Of a stretch of DNA of 64,000 nt, positions 57,951 through 64,000 are shown one piece after another. The DNA is from Primula veris (lineage: Eukaryota; Streptophyta; Magnoliopsida; Ericales; Primulaceae). The stretch is from positions 9,673,314 to 9,737,313 of the forward strand of contig OY821740.1 of the NCBI GenBank assembly GCA_963682055.1. The letters run 5' to 3'. The notes beneath the pieces are model-generated. The model had not been told where the DNA came from, did no database searches, and worked only from the letters and a program-made list of their open reading frames with translations. The position numbers were made by a program, and so were the translations under genes. The first letter of the stretch is position 1. Each line of letters opens with the position of its first letter.

Positions 57951-58876
57951 TTAAACCGAGAGGGCAAACGGATATTCTGGGAGACATTTATTTTTTCTCA
58001 ATAATTTCATCAGGTTTATGAGTTCCTCCCTCCAATATTGCTGCTCTTTAAATTTCCTGTTCTGAGTTTCTTCCACCTTCTTTTGTTCTCTTTCATCACC
58101 ATTTTCAGCTCTTTCTCTACATATAGGAGCTTGTTTCTGACATGATAACATATTAATGGTTATGTTACTTTAACTATGGCAGCAAAATCAATCAAAAATA
58201 ATTTACAAGGGATAACAAAAATGCAATTGATGTTAATCACATTTCTACTAAAAATACGAAAGTAGTTCTCACTAATTGTGGGCTTCATCGGGCTAACTAT
58301 ATATATGCATGGTCAAGAGAATATGTACAGAAAGTGTTTAAACATGAAACATGGAGTATTGTTTTTCAGGGCAACTTCAAAGCTCAGATTTTCTCCTTTA
58401 TTTCGCTTTTTCTTCTTCACTATAAGCTGGACTCCAGTTGGCTGACAAAGATATATTATGTTTTTTTGGCCCAAACAAGCGAGAAGCCTTCAACCAGATG
58501 ATCCCAACTTTTCCTTAGCCATGACGACCCCAGCTTATTTCATTAAAAGATTGCCAAAAACACCATACATGACGATTTGCTTCCTACATTGTCTAAACTT
58601 TTTATGTATTTTACCTCTTTAGGGTAATTTCAAATGTTTCCATTTTTAGATGTACATATGCAATAGTTCAAAAGTTTTATAATATAATTGTGTTCTACTT
58701 AAAATTTTATCACTCTCCGCTTAGCCTCAAACAGATCATTTTCCATTGCTTCCGCAACTTGACCTGCCACTTCATTTAGTAGCTTGGTCCCGCCTTCCTC
58801 CCATTGTCTGATCTCTATTTCAAGTTTGATCTCCTTGCAGTTCAAACTCTCTTATTTTCTTCTTCAAGGCTCGAGT
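57951..58876 (-). pseudogene. Probable remnant of a coiled-coil protein gene: two last exons, one frameshifted
   Basis: Last exon 58136-57951 (acceptor atgtcag|AAA, stop TAA) encodes 61 residues with KQAPICRER, EQKKVEETQNRKFKEQQYW and LMKLLRKNK. The preceding block 58876-58714 has an acceptor (gcaccag|ACT) and a donor before GTGATA. It encodes KEIKLEIEIRQWEEGGTKLL then NEVAGQVAEAMENDLFEAKR, and joins the last exon in phase. However, its first 40 bases are open only in other frames, so one indel is needed, which suggests decay. Both parts look like one coiled-coil protein. I do not recognise the family, and upstream exons were not found before 60 kb. Confidence 0.5.
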
Positions 58877-60264
58877 CTGGTGCAAAATTTACATGAGGTC
58901 TGTCATTGATTTTATGCTCCTAAGAAAAGGGCATATTCACATGGTAATCAGTAACAGACCTTATTTACCTCAAGAAGGCACAAAATATCAATATTTACAG
59001 AAGTTTAAGACAATGTTTTCAATCGGTTTTTATTCCAACTGGCAACTACAATGAATTAAGAGTTTAAGACTGATTTTATACTTGGAAATTTGTGCTATCA
59101 AACGGCAGATTAACGAGTCATCCATAAGACCAGTACAAATGGTAAATGACAAAGCTAGGTGCTCCTAAGAAAACATATAACAACAGGAAAAGCAAAATGG
59201 TCATTTGATACTTCAGAAAAGAAAAGAAGTAATTGCAGATTTACGATGCGTTGCTATGTTTGCGCACATAAATTTCATTATTTGTCTTCCTTTTAAAATT
59301 TTAAACTGGCATCACGCTCTATTGAGCCATAATTTGGGCCTTTGGGAAGGGAAATTAGTTTACAAGAGACGATGAGGAACTTATACTTGTTCAGTTATTT
59401 GTCCCTTAACAGTCTTATAATTTTTTATAAAATTTTACGAAGCACCAAATCAGATTTTATACTTTAGAAAACATGTTACTTTATCATCCTAAACCACCAT
59501 GTACAAATACAGAAGGAAATACAGTAGCCTCAATCACTGCTATAAACAAACTGGGGTGCTTCTTCAAATTGAACAAAACTGGCCAGCGAATGAAATGGTA
59601 TATGTGATCTTCAGGATATATAACATGGCTTCTAGAATTCAAGGGCTATATAATGCCTAGTTCATTTTAAGCTTATGAGCTAAGTAATTTTTCAGTTTTG
59701 CTTAAAAGCTGAACTCTATTTGACTGAATAGCTAAAGGTAAGATGGCCTAATTAAACTAAAATCTGTTAACTTAACGAGACTAGCTTTCTTAACTTCAAG
59801 AATCCAGCTTGTTTGCAGCTGCAATCAAACAAGCCCTTCTACTGTGCAAAGCAGCCTAATGTATATGTTACATAATCCTGTCAATGTTAGCGATCTCAAC
59901 AACTTCTGCTCAAGGAGGTAGAATATCATTAGATTAAGCTCATCAAAACTCATAAGAATCAAGATAATCAGAAAAATCCCTATTATCTGCTATTGGAAGA
60001 GCTAAACACTGAAGTTAGTAGCGCAGTGTCGATGCTTCAATTTTAAATTAATAGAATATATAAATAACACGTAACAAGTGTAATAGTACTATTGTGTTAC
60101 ATAATACATATGCATCCATAGATCCATATATTATTTGCAGGCATAAGAGCATGTTAGATAAATCGATTCTCCAAAACTAATTGTATCCCCCAAGGAATAT
60201 GTTATCTTTGCGTTGACCCTTTTCCAATGCAAAGATCTTACCAGCTCACGTGGAATATGGATGT
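58877..60264. other. Gene-free DNA upstream of the coiled-coil remnant
   Basis: Further upstream exons of the coiled-coil gene might be expected here on the minus strand, but none could be supported. The interval 59660-59830 is rich in AAGCTGAAC/AGCTT words like those in the UGGT introns. Confidence 0.4.
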
Positions 60265-60930
60265 CTCCTTGTTTGTTTGCAACTTTGGTAGTCCCGGTAC
60301 TAACAAACCCGGTCGGACTATGCTTGTATTAGAAATGATGTTCGGACTCACAATCCTACTGACTAGTTTCATGGTTTTACGGTCGGATAGTACTAGTGTA
60401 ATTGATACTGCTAACAAATTCCTATTTTATTCCAGATACTATGCTTTGAAAAATAATGAAGTATCATTATTTTACCATTTTATCCTTATACCCGTCATAT
60501 TTATATAACAACTTCAATTTTCACATAAATAAAAAAGACAAACAAACAACTTGAGTTCATCAATGAAATTTAAGTATAATTTAAACAAATGCATGTGTGA
60601 CATATAATTTTTTTTTAAATAAAGTGTAACATATAATCAAAACTGAAATTTATACAAATCAAATTAATTATATTAGTTAAAAGAAAACCAAAGGGGAATG
60701 TGAACATGTGATATTATAGGCTGTAAATACAAAGTTTTATTTTAGTGTAGAGTTAACTTTTACAAAACCCAACTCCCCCTAGTATTAGAAAAGATTCAAT
60801 TTGGCATCATTTCTATTCCGGTCTTCACTAATAGTCCAACCCCAATTAAAACAATTGCAAATATCTTTTGTGGACCCAATATTTTTTACAATCCTATCCC
60901 ACTAAAGAAAAGATGCAAACAAACATGGCC
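60265..60930. mobile_element. Possible Harbinger-type MITE
   Basis: The left edge CTCCTTGTTTGTTTGCAACT and the reverse complement of the right edge GGCCATGTTTGTTTGCATCT are inverted matches, and both lead into TTT-rich sequence. A target duplication was not found. The reading frame 60227-60508 inside it has no family character. Confidence 0.45.
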
Positions 60931-61913
60931 TTAGGGATATTAATTGTATGCGTATGATGTAAGAATTCTTTTATAAATATTAATTCATTAAAAATAGAAT
61001 AAATATTTATAATTAAGATGGTCCATATACATTCCATGAGTTATGTAATTTATGATTTAAATATAAATTTGTGAGTTAAGAAACTCTACATTTCCACCAT
61101 AATGATCGGTTAAGATTGATCATACATTGATGGACGGTAGAGATCGAAAGTATATGAAGAGTATCGGGTCCTCTTCCTACCTATATAAAGGACACAATAC
61201 CATCTCAATTTGTGTCAAAACATATACAAAAACAACACATAAAGTAGTGTAATGATAGACGAAAGAGGAAAAACTCAAGTCTCCAACCCTGACGATCTAC
61301 CTCCGTCATCTGAACTCAACTATCATGTTCTGTTTAAGTAACAAGCCCATCGTCTTTCCACATAGTTTAAGATATGTATTTTGACATATTCTCGATATGT
61401 TATAATATGTATGATCATCATGTAGAAAAGATCCTACTTAATTATGTTAATAATGTGTATAACATAACAATAATATAAGTTGTAATTAACTTACATATCA
61501 TACTATGATGCAATCATATATAGCCTATTCTTTTTAAAAAAATAAAATCATATATAGCCTATTACGCAAATACAGTTTTGGGGTTATCTTTCTACCGAAT
61601 TCCTGCCGCTATTCCTGACCTGTGCCTCGCCAGCAACGTAGACGTAGCAAAAAATCACCCCCTCTGTAGGCTACAGTTTCCCTTTCAGCTTCCCCCCATG
61701 GTTCCAGTATTCGAACGAGTAATGATATTAACAAAGATTTATTCAAAATAACTGAGGTGAATTCTCTAAATTTGACAATGAAACAATTTGATTTAAAAAA
61801 TGAAAATGTTTTGAAATACTTTATTTTAGGTAAATCAAAGTTGTTATATAAACTTTTAATTCACCAAAATTCATTAAAAGAAACTATGCGTGGTACAAAA
61901 TGTGAAAAACCAA
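60931..61913. other. Gene-free interval
   Basis: No gene recognised. A 30-bp phrase around AAATCATATATAGCCTATT is duplicated at 61510-61560. A GC-richer stretch at 61595-61700 has no coding sense in any frame. Confidence 0.4.
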
Positions 61914-62082
61914 AAACCCGGTGCTAAAACTTTCGGCTATGCACGGAGGCGTCGCGTCACTTCGGGCATGATGCAGACAGTCTTTGCTTGTATTTAAGGA
62001 AAATGTTGGTTCCACAACTCGAACACATGACCTTTATGTCACATGGATACAACTTTCCGTTACGTCAAGCCTTGCCCTCGTG
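61914..62082 (-). mobile_element. tRNA-derived SINE (Au-like), copy 1
   Basis: On the minus strand: GGCAAGGCTTGACGTAAC… (A-box position), then AAAGGTCATGTGTTCGAGTT (B-box, RGTTCRANY-like), and an end with GTGCATAGCCGAAAGTTTTA followed by GCACCGGGTT. This order of A box, B box and GCATAGC…AGCACCGGG tail is that of the plant Au SINE family. It is diverged and ends in a short T/A-rich tail. Confidence 0.6.
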
Positions 62083-62091
62083 ATCAAAACA

Positions 62092-62258
62092 TGCTGCTAA
62101 AGATTTCTCTATGCACGGGGTATAGTAAGGCGTCGACAACTTTAGGCCTAATTTAGACAGTTTTCCTCTGTATTTCTCCAAGAGACTGCTTTCACGACCC
62201 GTCCCGTGACCTACAAGTCACATGTCACTTGTTTTACTGTTACGTCAAGAAGTATCTT
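62092..62258 (-). mobile_element. tRNA-derived SINE (Au-like), copy 2
   Basis: Same orientation and layout as its left neighbour: CTTGACGTAACAGTAAAACA, TGTAGGTCACGGGACGGGTC (weak B box), AGTCTCTTGGAGAAATACAG and CCCCGTGCATAGAGAAATCT. More decayed in the B box and tail. The two lie head to tail about 10 bp apart. Confidence 0.55.
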
Positions 62259-62900
62259 CGAAGTGGTACAAAATGAAATGGAGAAACAAATGTATTTTCA
62301 TTACTCATCCTGTCATACAAATTAATCATGTCTTTTGTTTTGAACTAAAATTTCATTTTTTTAGCATTATATTAGCTTTGACGGTTTATATGGTTAATTG
62401 GTTATGAGAACTTATAGTAGTGGTATCAAATGATGCATGCTATATCAACCCATAAACCGGATCAGTGCTCTAAAATGGGAGCCTAGACGCATATAATGTG
62501 TTAGGCGACCACAACCCATCTGGCTTTCAGGTAGGCAAATTATATTAAATCTAATTTCGGTCAACGACGGTCACATGTGTGTGCCGATTCAGGTGGATAT
62601 CGTTCAGGCATAAATAAGTTTATCAACAAACATGATTTTTTTATATATATAAATTTCTAAACTAAAACAAGAAAATGTTTACACGAAAATAAAAGACAGA
62701 CGAGTAACAAACTGCGTTCCTAATCCTTTCTAAATTGTAAAACCAATCCACTCAATGAATATCTTTTTGTTTTTTTGAAATGATAAGAAAAAAAACGTGA
62801 AAATCATAAATGAAAACTAGTTGGATGAGGATGAGTAAAAAGTAAAAAAAAACAAGAGGGTAAAAAGAAACAATTATTGAAAAGTACGGGGTAAAACCTT
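62259..62900. other. Gene-free interval
   Basis: No coding sequence or transposon ends recognised. AT-rich with short A-tracts. Confidence 0.4.
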
Positions 62901-62929
62901 AAAAGCCAGTAAAAATTCTATACGACACT

Positions 62930-63180
62930 CTGGACGAAAAACCGAAAAAACCAAACCGGACATATAACCGAACCGAAAAAGACCGAAACCGAAAAACCGA
63001 AAAATTTTCGAGTCGATTTCGGTTTTTAATAAAACCGAACCGAAAAAGCCCGAAAAAGACCGAAAAATAACCGAAAAAGAACCGAAAAACCGAAAAAAAC
63101 CAGTCCGGTTCGATCCAAAATATACGAACCAAAAAATATGCTCGATTTCGGTTTCGGTTTTGCTAAACAAACCCAGCCCT
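62930..63180. repeat. CCGAA/TTCGG-rich minisatellite with a hAT-like right end
   Basis: Dozens of ACCGAAAAACCGA- and AACCGAACCG-type words are packed into 200 bp on both strands. The right end reads CCCAGCCCTAG, the inverse of the CTAGGGCTGGG start shared by many plant hAT MITEs with such interiors. The matching left end was not found, so it may be truncated. It sits about 200 bp upstream of the p24 start codon. Confidence 0.65.
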
Positions 63181-63375
63181 AGAACACTCGGCGGCTAAAA
63201 AGTAAAATCACAGTAGACATAATAATTTAATCAAAATCAAGACAGAAATCAGAAATAAAGAAAAGAGTTGACAATTCCCCAATTCGCCACAAAAACAGAT
63301 CCACAACAGATATATATAGATATCTACATATAGAATTAGAATTATAGATAGATACAGAATTATATATAGATACAG

Positions 63376-63582
63376 ATGGGGAAGCGGGGGGTGAGTTTAG
63401 TGTTGGTTGTGATGATGATGACGTGTCATTGGTTTATCAAGATCGAGGCGATTTGGTTAAGTATGCCTAAAACGGGTACAAAATGTGTATCTGAAGAGAT
63501 ACAGAATAACGTCGTCGTTTTGGCTGATTATGTTGTTATACCTGATGATCACACTCATCCTTCTCCCACCATCTCCGCTAAG
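63376..63582 (+). CDS. p24-delta family cargo receptor (EMP24/GP25L), exon 1 only
   Basis: p24 proteins are type I membrane proteins that cycle between ER and Golgi in COPI/COPII vesicles and help sort cargo. This exon gives 69 codons ending in phase 0 at AAG|gtttt. Residues 1-25 ([20 protein letters not shown]…) form a signal peptide. The mature part opens with [20 protein letters not shown] then [17 protein letters not shown], the start of the lumenal GOLD domain and highly characteristic of plant p24-delta. The coiled coil, membrane segment and cytosolic tail lie beyond the right edge; full family length is about 210-220 aa. The start is the first ATG after an AT-rich leader. Confidence 0.93.
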
Positions 63583-64000
63583 GTTTTTAATTTTCCTTCT
63601 TTTTTTTCACCCCCTCTCTAATTTATCATTTATATTTCAGGTTTTTTGTTTTTTCTGTATCTGTCCGTTTTTTTTTTTTTTTTTTTTTTTTGTGTTATGG
63701 GTTGATTAGATGTAAAGTATGATTTAATGATTTCTGTTGATTAAACAAATAAGCTTAGCTTATATCCGGCAAGCAAATTAAGTTGTACAGTTGTGTGAGC
63801 GTAGCAGTTTCCTTTTTTTAGCCCATCACTATATTACTATTTATATCTTTCACTTTTTAAGATTTCGTTTTCATTTGTCTAGGGATTTTTTGTGGTTGTT
63901 TGATTAGATTTGTAGCCGAATTGAATGGTTATTTTAAATATAAAAAAAATATGAGCTAGAGCTGAGCAAGGATGCAATGTTCGTATAAAGACTGTGAATG
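63583..64000 (+). other. Intron 1 of the p24 gene (partial)
   Basis: Begins GTTTTTAATT, is T-rich and contains an uninterrupted T run at about 63669-63691. No second exon was found before the window ends. Confidence 0.75.

Noticed and set aside
60227..60508. 93-aa plus-strand frame with a hydrophobic stretch
   Set aside because: Lies within a MITE-like inverted-repeat unit; no family similarity recognised and no splice partners.
1..64000. tRNA, rRNA, CRISPR array, bacterial operon or self-cleaving ribozyme
   Set aside because: No cloverleaf with intact A and B boxes other than the decayed SINEs, no rRNA-like block, no regularly spaced short direct repeats with unique spacers, and no hammerhead core was noticed by reading.

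Overview
The window is nuclear DNA of a flowering plant, most likely a eudicot. It is AT-rich, its genes have many introns, and its gaps are filled with plant-type transposons. Three cellular genes can be recognised by exon-by-exon translation. (1) UGGT/EBS1, the ER glycoprotein-folding sensor, lies on the minus strand at 12663→503; 27 exons in phase cover about 1167 residues, and the catalytic C-terminus is beyond the left edge. (2) A complete six-exon ALKBH9-type RNA m6A demethylase lies on the plus strand at 22577-26893 (442 aa). (3) The first exon of a p24-delta cargo receptor lies on the plus strand at 63376-63582 and runs off the right edge. A probable broken coiled-coil gene tail is on the minus strand at 57951-58876. 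UGGT and the p24 receptor are both early-secretory-pathway proteins, but nothing in the sequence shows that they are functionally linked.

The centrepiece is an intact 10,989-bp Ty3/Gypsy retrotransposon of the Tat type at 45700-56688. It has 701-bp LTRs that differ at a single base by eye, a 5-bp target duplication (TAAGT), a primer-binding site, and one uninterrupted 1860-aa gag-pol reading frame with two RNase H domains. It also has a tandem-repeat block after pol and an antisense three-exon gene (833 aa when spliced) with its own TATA boxes. A related solo LTR lies at 16783-17474 with its own duplication (GTTAT).

Layout, left to right: UGGT (1-12663), with a Mutator-like element in intron 13; a transposon-rich gap holding the solo Gypsy LTR and a Harbinger-like element (17997-20747) split by a second, different solo LTR (18127-19501); ALKBH9; a long AT-rich gene-free stretch (26.9-45.7 kb) with MITEs, a 510-bp x3 tandem array inside a possible inverted-repeat element (about 37.4-39.9 kb) and a 430-460-bp x3 repeat (44-45.3 kb); the Gypsy element; a decayed gene tail; MITE- and SINE-like insertions; and the p24 gene start. 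No tRNA, rRNA or CRISPR was seen. Exon limits were set by hand from splice consensus, reading phase and family similarity, with no database search.
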